Shown: positions 51,127-58,293 of the stretch, piece by piece
Layout of the letters: every line of letters starts with the position of its first letter
How positions within the stretch are numbered: position 1 is the stretch's first letter
Assembly (NCBI GenBank): GCA_023229605.1
Contig: JALNYY010000002.1
Coordinates: forward strand, 1 to 64,000
Length of the DNA stretch: 64,000 bases
Direction of reading: 5' to 3'
Origin: Methylobacter sp.
GTDB taxonomy: Bacteria > Pseudomonadota > Gammaproteobacteria > Methylococcales > Methylomonadaceae
The notes under the pieces: model-generated
Told to the model about the DNA's origin: nothing
What the model saw: the letters and a program-made list of their open reading frames with translations, nothing else
The model's database searches: none
Made by a program: the position numbers and the translations under genes

Positions 51127-52038
51127 TTAAGTCGCCTTATTATCGCTGCCGAATAACTCCAGCAAACGCGGCAGGAAATTAGCCAGTTCCAGCGACATAA
51201 TGGAAAAATCAGCATCAAACTGTTCTGCTTCAGAGTCGGTTTCAATATCGGCCACCTGATCCTGGATCAAATCAAGAAACTTCAGGCGTTTAACGGCCAG
51301 ATTCTCATCGATAATGAAAGCAATGCGGTCGGCCCAATTGACCGCCAGCTTGATGACTTCCTTGCCGGTATCCAGATGGTTCTTGATTTCCGGCAGGCTC
51401 AGGTCATGGCGTTTGCAGCGGATGATGCCGCCTTCCTCTTCGGGGGCGCGCAGCTCGCACTCGTCTTCGATGGTGATGTCGTCCGGCGGCTGATTGTTGA
51501 CCAGCCACTCTGTCATGACTTTGACCGGTTTTTCGACGGTATTCAGCGGAACGGCCGGTAGCGAACCCAGACATTTGCGCAAACTACTGAGCAAATCCTC
51601 GGCTTTTTTGGCGGACGCCGCATCGACGATCAGCCAACCGTCCTTGGGATCGATATAGGCGTAAGTTTTGTTCGAGAACGTGAAGGCTCTGGGCAGCAAC
51701 TCAAAGATCAGCTCGTCCTTAATAGCCGTGCGTTCTTTTTTGGATAATTTACGGCCTTGCTGTTCCTCGGTTTCAAGAATCTTTTCCTGCATCATTTCAT
51801 TGACGACGGACGCAGGCAGGACTCTTTCTTCCTTTTTTCCGCAGACCATCAAAAAGCCATTCGATGCATGGACTAGGAATTCACATGGCCCCGGTATCGG
51901 CGAAGTCCAGCCGAAAGTAAATTCTTCATGGCTGCCGCAGGGACGGAACGCCATTTGCTCAAGCTTTTGTTCCAGCTCTGCCGGAGTCAAAGTGAAATCT
52001 TCAGTAAGACGGAAAATGCTTAGATTTTTAAAAAACAT
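51127..52038 (-). CDS. rdgC: recombination-associated protein RdgC (phage copy)
   Basis: A 303-residue RdgC of usual length. The N-terminus is MFFKNLSIFRLTEDFTLTP, and the family motifs FRPCGSHEEFTFGWTSP and IDPKDGWLIVDAASAKKAED are clear. RdgC forms a ring on duplex DNA and restrains RecA. Here it lies in the prophage's leftward operon with RecE-like genes, so it probably modulates phage recombination. Confidence 0.9.
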   Translation of the reverse strand: MFFKNLSIFRLTEDFTLTPAELEQKLEQMAFRPCGSHEEFTFGWTSPIPGPCEFLVHASNGFLMVCGKKEERVLPASVVNEMMQEKILETEEQQGRKLSKKERTAIKDELIFELLPRAFTFSNKTYAYIDPKDGWLIVDAASAKKAEDLLSSLRKCLGSLPAVPLNTVEKPVKVMTEWLVNNQPPDDITIEDECELRAPEEEGGIIRCKRHDLSLPEIKNHLDTGKEVIKLAVNWADRIAFIIDENLAVKRLKFLDLIQDQVADIETDSEAEQFDADFSIMSLELANFLPRLLELFGSDNKAT

Positions 52039-52286
52039 AATAATGCTCGGTTTGGCCGCATCCTTGCGGCTTTGTTATTGGCATTTCTGCGTTGTTACCG
52101 CGACTTATAATGGCTACGGCTCCCTTTTTGTTGACTTCGGGTTACTCTCGGCCCTACTCGGTGGTGGTATAAGTTGTGCAGTCAAGTCGTTACTCTTGAT
52201 GCGTTACAGCTCCTCATCTATGCGCGAGTGCGCTTGTTCCCGCTTTTCCCTCGCTTCTACTTTCAGCGACGCTGCTTGGTAATCAG

Positions 52287-52469
52287 TTATCGAGGGTCGA
52301 ATCCTTGGAATTTCAGTTCTTTTTGCAGGGTTACGATGGCCGATTGCATCAGGTACGCGTCATCGTCGGTTGTTGTGTGACTGCGTAACGTGCCGTAACC
52401 GATGCGTTTGCAAAATTGCGCTAGGCTTTCAGCTTGCTCTTCGGTTAGAGGAATAGTTATGGTTACCAT
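52287..52469 (-). CDS. DUF7706-like small phage protein
   Basis: A 60-residue protein, start taken at ATG 52469 (MVTITIPLTEEQAESLAQFC). The pattern TEEQAESLAQF..R..Y and DDAYLMQSAIVTLQKEL fits a small phage family that I recall as DUF7706. Function unknown. The 248 bases down to rdgC hold no gene with a normal start. Confidence 0.5.
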   Translation of the reverse strand: MVTITIPLTEEQAESLAQFCKRIGYGTLRSHTTTDDDAYLMQSAIVTLQKELKFQGFDPR

Positions 52470-52614
52470 CTGCGCATCCAAATAAATGCCGGAATGCGTC
52501 CGGCTCGCGTATTGGCATGATTTTCTGTTTATGCCTTTCAGTTTTGTTGCCACAGACTTACGGCTTTGTGGTCTTTCCCGTTTTCTATTTTTTCAATAAT
52601 CGGTCGTTGGCTAT

Positions 52615-53019
52615 TTACTTTTGGATCTTAGGCAGCGGAAAAGGTAAAGATGAGTCACATTGCCCATCTTGGCTTGCATAGGATCGCGCCTTAAAATCGG
52701 CATCAGTCATGCATCCAGTCGCTGCTGATACTGTTGAGCACTTAAGGGCAACCTTTTTCCCTTCCTCAACTTTCACCAAGTCAATGCTTGCCCATCCGTC
52801 ACCCTGTCCGCATTTTGCTGATTGAGTCGAATCGCCGCGCATTGAAATTGAGTAGCCGGCGTACTCGGGATGAGTTTGCCGGAAAGCCTTGGCGTTAAAT
52901 TCACTGTTTTCGTTGGCTTGAACTCGCCCTGACTCTACTGACTCAAAAGACAGTTCGTCCTTACATGCAGGCAATGAAAATACAAAGGCAAGAGCAACTA
53001 AAAATAAAATTTTCTTCAC
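52615..53019 (-). CDS. small prophage lipoprotein, hypothetical
   Basis: A 134-residue protein with a lipoprotein signal peptide (MKKILFLVALAFVFSLPAC; lipobox LPAC). The mature part has paired cysteines (SAKCGQGDGWASIDLV, LKCSTVSAATGCMTD). It may sit in the envelope of the lysogen. Function unknown; superinfection exclusion is one possibility. Confidence 0.6.
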   Translation of the reverse strand: MKKILFLVALAFVFSLPACKDELSFESVESGRVQANENSEFNAKAFRQTHPEYAGYSISMRGDSTQSAKCGQGDGWASIDLVKVEEGKKVALKCSTVSAATGCMTDADFKARSYASQDGQCDSSLPFPLPKIQK

Positions 53020-53154
53020 TTTTTTCTCCTAATTAATAGATTTTGTACAAAACCATTGAAATGATTCTGTAAAAAATGCCCTCCGAAAAGGGCTAAGAGG
53101 ATTGCAAAACGCGCATCGTATTTGCTGAATAAAAACTCTTTAGAATTCCTATTC

Positions 53155-53184
53155 AGCAACCGGCTATTAAGCTAACCGGTTGCT
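53155..53184. repeat. 9-bp perfect hairpin between two leftward genes
   Basis: AGCAACCGG and CCGGTTGCT flank a 12-base loop, 24 bases downstream of the GLGTFRG-family gene. It has no T-run on the minus strand; it may be a processing site. Confidence 0.5.
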
Positions 53185-53207
53185 AACGCACTGCCTGATT
53201 TTTGTTG

Positions 53208-53816
53208 TTAATCCCACTGTTTAACGTAGAACTTTCCAAATACGCCGCGAAACGTCCCAAGTCCCAATGCTCGGACACCATCTTCAAACAGGTTCTGTAT
53301 TTCGACTTCCTTAATTTCCTTGTTCGGATAAATCAACATATTGAAAGTAAGTTCCCAGGGAGCTGGTAAAGTAGGGCGCTCTTTAGGGTTTGGTATGCCC
53401 TTATCCAGCCTAGCTACTGCTCGATGAATGTACATTCCGCTTAATTCATCATGGTCATCAACAAATCTTCCAAATTCAATCGGCTTGCCGTCACGAAGCA
53501 GTGGAATGAACGATTGCTTAATTTGCGTAAAGCTTAAACAAGCGTTAGCTATCTTTTTAAACTGCCTCGCATCGCGTAGGCGTTTTGGCGCTGAATTGGT
53601 GTTGTGGGCCGAAAGAAAGCTGGTAATGTTGAGTGCCGGAAGACCAATAACTTTGCTGTTGCCCGGCTGAAAATACAGCTTTTGGTACGGCTCCAGTTGT
53701 GTCTTGTTGTCCCCCGCGTACCGGTCGAACATGATGTCGTTTATTCCGCATAAAGTGATTGTCCTTTCGATTATTTCAGTTGGTTTGCTTATTTTTACTG
53801 CTGCTGAATCTTTCAT
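53208..53816 (-). CDS. conserved phage protein, GLGxFRGxFGxF family
   Basis: A 202-residue protein. The C-terminal motif RALGLGTFRGVFGKFYVKQW is shared, as I recall, with a large unnamed phage family located near recombination genes. The preceding WELTFNMLIYPNKEI looks like a beta strand pair. The glycine-rich end has a RAMP-like look, but this is only a resemblance. It is the first gene downstream of the pentanucleotide arrays. Confidence 0.55.
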   Translation of the reverse strand: MKDSAAVKISKPTEIIERTITLCGINDIMFDRYAGDNKTQLEPYQKLYFQPGNSKVIGLPALNITSFLSAHNTNSAPKRLRDARQFKKIANACLSFTQIKQSFIPLLRDGKPIEFGRFVDDHDELSGMYIHRAVARLDKGIPNPKERPTLPAPWELTFNMLIYPNKEIKEVEIQNLFEDGVRALGLGTFRGVFGKFYVKQWD

Positions 53817-53841
53817 TTTTTTCTCATTAATTATAAAGTTA

Positions 53842-53906
53842 GCCTTGCCTTGCCGATCCTGGCCAAGCCTTTCCTAGACTCGCCTAGCCACTCCATGCCT
53901 TGCCTC
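53842..53906. repeat. pentanucleotide array, block 1 (13 units of (G/T)CCNN)
   Basis: Units read GCCTT GCCTT GCCGA TCCTG and so on, with no insertion or deletion in 65 bases; the last two bases vary freely. On the transcribed minus strand they read NNGGC. Period five excludes a coding explanation. Confidence 0.85.
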
Positions 53907-53965
53907 GTAGTGTTTCCACCGCAAAACAAACTCAATGAATTTGCTTTACGCTGAATCTAAACAGC

Positions 53966-54055
53966 TCCTTGCCTTGCCCCGCCATTCCGCGCAGTGCCAC
54001 GCCCCTCCGCGCCCCGCCTAGCCTGGCCGTTCCGTACCATGCATTGCCTCGCAAA
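53966..54055. repeat. pentanucleotide array, block 2 (18 units)
   Basis: TCCTT GCCTT GCCCC GCCAT TCCGC and onward, in perfect step for about 90 bases. Both blocks are followed on the + strand by related sequence (GCAAAACAAACTCAATGAAT and GCAAAA..AACAACTCATGGAAT), so a larger unit was probably duplicated. Confidence 0.85.
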
Positions 54056-54440
54056 ATTTCCTAAAATTGTTCAAAAACAACTCATGGAATTATTTTTGAA
54101 CATGCGACTGTAAAAATCGCTTGCTAACGTGCTTCTGGTTTTAAGCAGATAACCACCTGCATCTTGTTATGCAGTCCCCGTTGTTCTTTGTAATATTTCC
54201 AATAAATGTCGTGCTGTTTTATTGTTTTCACAGTCGATTTCTTTATCTTGGTATTACAGGTACTTTTCGGATTTTGTAGTTAATTGTTACGGTGTTCGCC
54301 ATAACCCCACACGCACCCGCCCTAACTGGTATGGTTTCAAGGTTGAGCGACTGTCTAACACATAAAGTGCGCAGTCTCGCTCTGCCAGCGGATCGGGATT
54401 TACCAGGTTTTTAAAGAGCCACCGGAGCGGTGTTTTGCTT
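54056..54440. other. PL leader region without genes
   Basis: About 390 bases downstream of PL with no credible frame. Together with the arrays, the leftward transcript would have a leader of over 600 bases before its first gene. In lambda this place holds N and nut sites; nothing like N is seen. Confidence 0.4.
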
Positions 54441-54450
54441 CGATGGCTAA

Positions 54451-54478
54451 AGTTTAGCACGCTTTACCGTTAAGTAAA
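54451..54478 (-). promoter_or_regulatory. early leftward promoter PL
   Basis: On the minus strand TTTACT (-35, 54473-54478), 16 bases, TAAACT (-10, 54451-54456). The -10 and spacer are identical to PR at 57239-57266. Both boxes lie within repressor operators, so binding would shut the promoter. Confidence 0.65.
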
Positions 54479-54490
54479 GCATGCTTTACT
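54452..54490. promoter_or_regulatory. left operator OL (two sites)
   Basis: OL1 GTTTAGCACGCTTTAC (54452-54467) is the exact complement of the site at PR. OL2 AGTAAAGCATGCTTTACT (54473-54490) is a perfect palindrome. These are the likely binding sites for the repressor and Cro. Confidence 0.75.
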
Positions 54491-54667
54491 TTGTGAGCTA
54501 AATAAATTGGCCTTTGTGTATGTATAAATACTTATTTATTTGAAAAGTAACGATTATTTATTTTGTTCTTGGGTTGATAAGTCAGGCAGTCGTTGCCGGA
54601 AATGGTGTTTTTTGGTGGAATTTAAGAGTGAAATCCAGACACTCGCCGATAGTTGATAAATTTTAGG

Positions 54668-54694
54668 CAATAAAAAACCCGCGACAGCGGGTTT
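54668..54694 (-). terminator. rho-independent terminator of the immunity operon
   Basis: On the minus strand AAACCCGC-TGTC-GCGGGTTT runs into a T-run, 18 bases after the stop of the RexB-like gene. It ends the repressor-RexA-RexB transcript before PL. Confidence 0.85.
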
Positions 54695-54711
54695 GGTATG
54701 GGTATTTTTTA

Positions 54712-55248
54712 CTATTCTTCTGCTTTCAATCGCTTTAAGGCTAATTTCTGTCTTTTTTTCGAATCAGCTCTTTCTATTAGTTTGGCTTTAAAATCGGCTA
54801 TCTCCTTCATTTCCAGCATAATAAGGTAAATAGAAAATAGGCTAATACTGAGCAGTCCCCCAGTAATTTTAATTACTATTCTAAATAGCTCCGCATTGTT
54901 AGATAAAAAGAAGAAAAGAGTAACAATAATAAAAGCCGACAATACATAATAAAAAACAGCTCCAAAAAAACGCCGAGTTTTTTCATCAATTATTAATTTT
55001 AGTCGCCTTCTTTCTTCTCTGGATATGTTAGTTTGCTCTTTTAGATCCCATAATTTTAAAATCAGCTGAACACAAAAAGATAATGGCAGAAGAAATAGAG
55101 AAACAATCGCCCACGGCGCTACTACCGTTGCGTCGACGGGAATTAATCGAAATAATATTTCAAAGCAGAATGCTCCTATGGCGGCAGAAGCGATGACGCC
55201 TATTACGCCAAAAGTTGTCCAGCCCTTCTGTAAATATGCTTGTATCAT
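54712..55248 (-). CDS. RexB-like four-helix membrane protein
   Basis: A 178-residue protein with four likely membrane segments (about 11-33, 44-65, 92-115, 124-146) and a charged cytoplasmic loop between the second and third (REERRRLKLIIDEKTRRFFG). Lambda RexB is a 144-residue four-helix membrane protein with a similar layout. The start lies two bases after the RexA-like stop and a terminator follows. Likely role: an ion channel or membrane effector that stops the cell during infection by other phages. Similarity is by topology and position, not by firm sequence match. Confidence 0.5.
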   Translation of the reverse strand: MIQAYLQKGWTTFGVIGVIASAAIGAFCFEILFRLIPVDATVVAPWAIVSLFLLPLSFCVQLILKLWDLKEQTNISREERRRLKLIIDEKTRRFFGAVFYYVLSAFIIVTLFFFLSNNAELFRIVIKITGGLLSISLFSIYLIMLEMKEIADFKAKLIERADSKKRQKLALKRLKAEE

Positions 55249-55250
55249 TG

Positions 55251-56300
55251 TCAGCTATCAATATCTTCCACTTCAATTTCATTTGTTCTAACTTTTGTAA
55301 CTATCCATGAATGCATTTGATGATATAGGTCACTCTCATCCACCAATCCATTATGCGCTTTAACGCTTACTAATCCAGTTAACTTAAGATCACTTCCATT
55401 GATAGTTCCACCGCCATGCAGATTAATTTTTACATCTGATCCATCTACATGGCGTAAAGCAGTAGCAATATTATCAAGCATTTTTTGACCATTGCTAGTT
55501 GTTTTTCGTAAATAAGTAATTTCCAGTGTTACCTGTAGATTTGCTTCATCTAATGATGAATCGAGATTTAGCCGATTAAACCAATCTGCCCCAAGTGCAG
55601 CCTGAATGACATCGGCCCCCATGCCACAAGGTATCCATTTTACTTTCTTTGCAAATCCGCTTTCTTCTGAACTTATCGTAGTTTGATCCTCATCTTGAGC
55701 GCGTGTTTCGACAGGAGTTCCAAGATGGACGCTTTTTACTGGAGATTTTTCAATTTTGGCAACTGTTTTTTCTGAAGGCTTATCTTGTAGAATAAGCGCG
55801 CTATTTCTATCCATTACTTCAGTATAAGAACCTAATAGCCATGATAAATGAGCTTCCAGTTCTCTTGCACGCAGACTAGCAGATTGCATTATAACAACGT
55901 GGTTATCAAGAACTCCGAAGTAGAGCATGGAATCAATAAACTCTCTGCGCTTTTTTATTTTCTCACCGTCAATGACATCGTTTTCTTTTCCAATAGAATC
56001 AGGTGTTATTGAATCTATCTCGTAAAAATCAGCATCATCGTCTAAGGTAATAAGTACTTGGCTACGACCAGGCTCAAAAAATACGAGCTGGCCGAAAAGC
56101 ATTCCATTGTAATCTTTATGATGATTGATAAGCCTACAGCTTTCATCATCCTGATTTAGAATTTCTCTACGTTGTTTAGCTTTAGTCGCTTTCCCTTTAG
56201 AATTAAAAGCCGTTTCCAAAAGATTTTGCAAAGTGACCTGGCTATTTGTAATTACTGCTCGCTTATAATGAATTGTTTTACTTCTGGTTTCAGATTTCAC
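55251..56300 (-). CDS. RexA-like sensor protein
   Basis: A 349-residue soluble protein starting at GTG 56300. Its N-terminal domain (FGQLVFFEPGRSQVLITLDD, then LYFGVLDNHVVIMQSASLRA) and C-terminal domain (ADVIQAALGADWFNRLNLDS, then DVKINLHGGGTI) are joined by an acidic linker. Order and spacing recall lambda RexA, including its VLGATDIEGELF segment, as I remember it. It lies between the repressor and a RexB-like membrane protein, exactly as rexA does. A role in sensing phage DNA-protein complexes is inferred. Confidence 0.5.
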   Translation of the reverse strand: MKSETRSKTIHYKRAVITNSQVTLQNLLETAFNSKGKATKAKQRREILNQDDESCRLINHHKDYNGMLFGQLVFFEPGRSQVLITLDDDADFYEIDSITPDSIGKENDVIDGEKIKKRREFIDSMLYFGVLDNHVVIMQSASLRARELEAHLSWLLGSYTEVMDRNSALILQDKPSEKTVAKIEKSPVKSVHLGTPVETRAQDEDQTTISSEESGFAKKVKWIPCGMGADVIQAALGADWFNRLNLDSSLDEANLQVTLEITYLRKTTSNGQKMLDNIATALRHVDGSDVKINLHGGGTINGSDLKLTGLVSVKAHNGLVDESDLYHQMHSWIVTKVRTNEIEVEDIDS

Positions 56301-56374
56301 TTAAAATTTCTTCCAAATTATTGTTCGTTATCAATTTAAGCATCATAGTCAAAGTCATAACCGATACATATTAA

Positions 56375-56390
56375 GTAAGTAATTACTTAC
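56375..56390. promoter_or_regulatory. 16-bp perfect palindrome before the RexA-like gene
   Basis: GTAAGTAATTACTTAC lies in the 135-base gap between the repressor stop and the RexA-like start. It may be an operator for separate control of the two-gene unit. Confidence 0.5.
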
Positions 56391-56435
56391 GCCCTAGATG
56401 CGCCGACTAAAGCGAAAGGAATCGCGCATAAAATA

Positions 56436-57203
56436 TTAACCATACCGGCGTTTTGGTAGCGTAGACCACCAGAACACCCAACCGATGACCTTCACGCCTT
56501 TCGCTTCTTCATAAGACAGTGTTTCATCAGGCCACTCCTCCCTGTTTTCGCTTCTCAAGCGTAAAGCGCCACCTGGCATCTTATACAAGTATTTAACCCG
56601 TAAAGAGCCATCGTGATCAATGGCGTACATTTCTCCATCAACAATATTTGTTGTTCCCTTATCAATCCCTATGGCGGTGCCGTTGTGCAATTTTGGCTCC
56701 ATGCTGTTGCCAGAAACAGTTGCGCACGCGGCATTGCACTCAAGAACTTCCTGATTCTTAAGTGTTGATTTTGCAAATCTTAATTTCATCCCGTGATTTT
56801 CGATAACCTCGTGGCGACCTGATCCGGCAGCCAATTCAACTTCTCTAAAATATGGTAACGCCACTTCATCATCTCTCAGTGGCGTACTGCCGTCCCATAA
56901 TTCCAGTTCCCCAAGCACATATTTAGGATTCTGGTTTGGTAGCTCTCCACGAACGGCATAGCTATCTATGTAATCGCCTTTATCTAAGCCATGCTTATCG
57001 CCTTTACCTGTAGATAGCCAATCAGGAGAAACCTTTAGTGCTTTCGCTGTTTTTAGCAAATTATCACCAACCAGCTTTTTTGTTAACCCGCTTTCCCATT
57101 GGTTAACAGATGATTTACTAACGCCCACAGCTTGGCCAAGCTCGACTTGATTCATCCCTTGTCTGATGCGCTCCGTTTTTATTCTTTCAGCTAATGTTCT
57201 CAT
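56436..57203 (-). CDS. LexA/CI-type prophage repressor
   Basis: A 255-residue repressor, start taken at ATG 57203 (MRTLAERIKTERIRQGMNQV). The helix-turn-helix is QVELGQAVGVSKSSVNQWES. The cleavage site is Ala-Gly in VELAAGSGRHE. The S24 peptidase dyad is Ser in VSGNSMEPKLHNG and Lys in SLRVKYLYK. It would hold OL and OR in the lysogen and cut itself when RecA is activated by DNA damage. It heads the leftward repressor-RexA-RexB unit. Confidence 0.92.
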   Translation of the reverse strand: MRTLAERIKTERIRQGMNQVELGQAVGVSKSSVNQWESGLTKKLVGDNLLKTAKALKVSPDWLSTGKGDKHGLDKGDYIDSYAVRGELPNQNPKYVLGELELWDGSTPLRDDEVALPYFREVELAAGSGRHEVIENHGMKLRFAKSTLKNQEVLECNAACATVSGNSMEPKLHNGTAIGIDKGTTNIVDGEMYAIDHDGSLRVKYLYKMPGGALRLRSENREEWPDETLSYEEAKGVKVIGWVFWWSTLPKRRYG

Positions 57204-57215
57204 GATGTTTATTTT

Positions 57216-57234
57216 ACTTAACATTTGGTTAAAT
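57216..57234. promoter_or_regulatory. imperfect palindrome in the repressor-cro gap
   Basis: ACTTAACATTTGGTTAAAT lies between the repressor start and PR. It differs from the main operator and could be a second OR site tuning repressor synthesis. Confidence 0.35.
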
Positions 57235-57238
57235 GGGC

Positions 57239-57266
57239 TTGACTGATCGGTAAAGCGTGCTAAACT
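57239..57266 (+). promoter_or_regulatory. early rightward promoter PR with operator OR
   Basis: TTGACT (57239-57244), 16 bases, TAAACT (57261-57266). Operator GTAAAGCGTGCTAAAC (57250-57265) covers the spacer and -10. Transcription would start at or next to the cro ATG at 57273. Confidence 0.7.
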
Positions 57267-57272
57267 TTGCGC

Positions 57273-57458
57273 ATGAAAAAAAAAGAAGCAATTAAATTAT
57301 TTGGAACAACCCTTACCGACCTTGGAAATGCACTTGGTGGGAAAACAAAATCGGCCATTAGTCAATGGCCTGATGATCTGTCCGAGGACCAGAAAAATAT
57401 GGTAATCGGCGCGGCAGTGCGTAAAGGAATAAAAGTGCCAGAGTCTTTGCTTAAATAA
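57273..57458 (+). CDS. Cro-like repressor
   Basis: A 61-residue protein, ATG 57273 (MKKKEAIKLFGTTLTDLGNA). The helix-turn-helix TTLTDLGNALGGKTKSAISQ is of the Cro/YdaS type. It is divergent from the lysogenic repressor and first in the rightward transcript. Six bases separate the -10 box from the start codon, so the mRNA may be leaderless. It would turn off repressor synthesis in the lytic switch. Confidence 0.8.
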   Translation: MKKKEAIKLFGTTLTDLGNALGGKTKSAISQWPDDLSEDQKNMVIGAAVRKGIKVPESLLK

Positions 57459-57482
57459 ACAATCACAACCCCAAGGAACCCA

Positions 57483-57710
57483 ATGAGCGATTTAGACAAA
57501 ACCATGCCAGACACAAATATGGCAAACACTAAGAAAGATCACGTTGGTTTGATATACCAGTATGTGACCAACCATGTTGTGGAAACTGGTCTCAAAGTTG
57601 AACCCGATGAAAATGGCAAGGAGACTCTTTCGTGTCTCCCGGTCGATGAGGTTGTAGAGCGTTTATGTTCGGCATTTGAAAAGCTCAATGACCGCGTAAA
57701 AGATTGGTAA
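57483..57710 (+). CDS. hypothetical early phage protein, 75 residues
   Basis: It begins MSDLDKTMPDTNMANTKKDH and ends in a helical LPVDEVVERLCSAFEKLNDR. AAGGAA precedes the start. It follows cro by 24 bases. No domain recognised; an early regulatory role is possible from position. Its end overlaps a convergent gene by 26 bases. Confidence 0.5.
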   Translation: MSDLDKTMPDTNMANTKKDHVGLIYQYVTNHVVETGLKVEPDENGKETLSCLPVDEVVERLCSAFEKLNDRVKDW

Positions 57711-57915
57711 TTGCTGTAACGATGCCTTTTTTGGATGCCAATGGATCTTCTTGAACTGATATTACTTTTGAGCATAACGGTAATGGGCATGAGTAAGCGG
57801 CGAGTTTTATTTTTTCAACATGTGATGAGCCTGGTTGCCGGTATTCCGCTTCCATGCTGTTTATTTTTAGTGATGGTATGTGGTTTCCGCAGTGAGGACA
57901 CTTGACGATTTCCAT
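57685..57915 (-). CDS. zinc-ribbon-like small protein
   Basis: A 76-residue protein beginning MEIVKCPHCGNHIPSLK with a second pair in YSCPLPLCSKV, a likely four-cysteine zinc ribbon. AGGGG precedes the ATG. It faces against the rightward early genes, so it may be expressed in the lysogen. Function unknown. Confidence 0.55.
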   Translation of the reverse strand: MEIVKCPHCGNHIPSLKINSMEAEYRQPGSSHVEKIKLAAYSCPLPLCSKVISVQEDPLASKKGIVTAITNLLRGH

Positions 57916-58094
57916 GTTTTAACCCCTGTGTTGGTTGATGGATATGAGAATTTTGATTCTAACATAGGGGTTACTTATTTTTTATCACATTCGCAACCAA
58001 ACTGGTAAACCTGTTAACTCGCTGGTAATACCCGGTTGCGAATGTGGCCCAATTTAAAACTTAGTTGAATCGGCAAATAATCCATTCAACTATT

Positions 58095-58171
58095 AGGCCG
58101 GTAGCTTAACCGGTAAAAGCGTCCTGCTCATAACAGGGAGACAGTCGGTTCAACACCGACACGGCCTACCA
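58095..58171 (+). tRNA. prophage tRNA, anticodon CAU (Met or Ile2 type)
   Basis: Acceptor AGGCCGG/ACGGCCT (six pairs), D-arm GCTT/AAGC, anticodon arm TCCTG-CTCATAA-CAGGG, T-arm GTCGG-TTCAACA-CCGAC, with CCA encoded. All four arms fold. Anticodon CAU could read AUG, or AUA if lysidine-modified. It stands in the gap 57916-58293 of the rightward unit and is followed by a terminator. Confidence 0.85.
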
Positions 58172-58228
58172 AATCACCCGATTGCACAGCGGGTTAATAC
58201 TGCGCAGCTTGTTTACTATCCTGGGTCT

Positions 58229-58257
58229 CGCCCCGAGCAGTCGGCGGGGTGTTTTTT
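58229..58257 (+). terminator. terminator after the prophage tRNA
   Basis: CGCCCC pairs with GGGGTG around an 11-base loop and runs into six T. It may act as the tR1-like stop between cro and the later early genes. Confidence 0.75.
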
Positions 58258-58293
58258 AGGCAGGTTAATTTTAACAAAAAAGGGGCAGATTCA

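Noticed and set aside
52050..52075. GCCGCA/TGCGGC hairpin followed by T-rich sequence, as a terminator upstream of rdgC.
   Set aside because: The T-rich side faces the plus strand, where no gene is transcribed; it is more likely chance.
51668..52282. Plus-strand 204-codon frame opposite rdgC.
   Set aside because: RdgC is clear on the other strand, and this frame shows no family signature.
52204..52290. Minus-strand frame ending DYQAASLKVEAREKREQAHS and on, after the DUF7706-like gene.
   Set aside because: It looks protein-like and helical, but has no ATG, GTG or TTG in the frame; it could only be reached by an unusual start or a frameshift.
53842..54055. CRISPR array.
   Set aside because: The units are five bases long with no conserved repeat of 23-40 bases and no spacers; the pattern is a pentanucleotide array.
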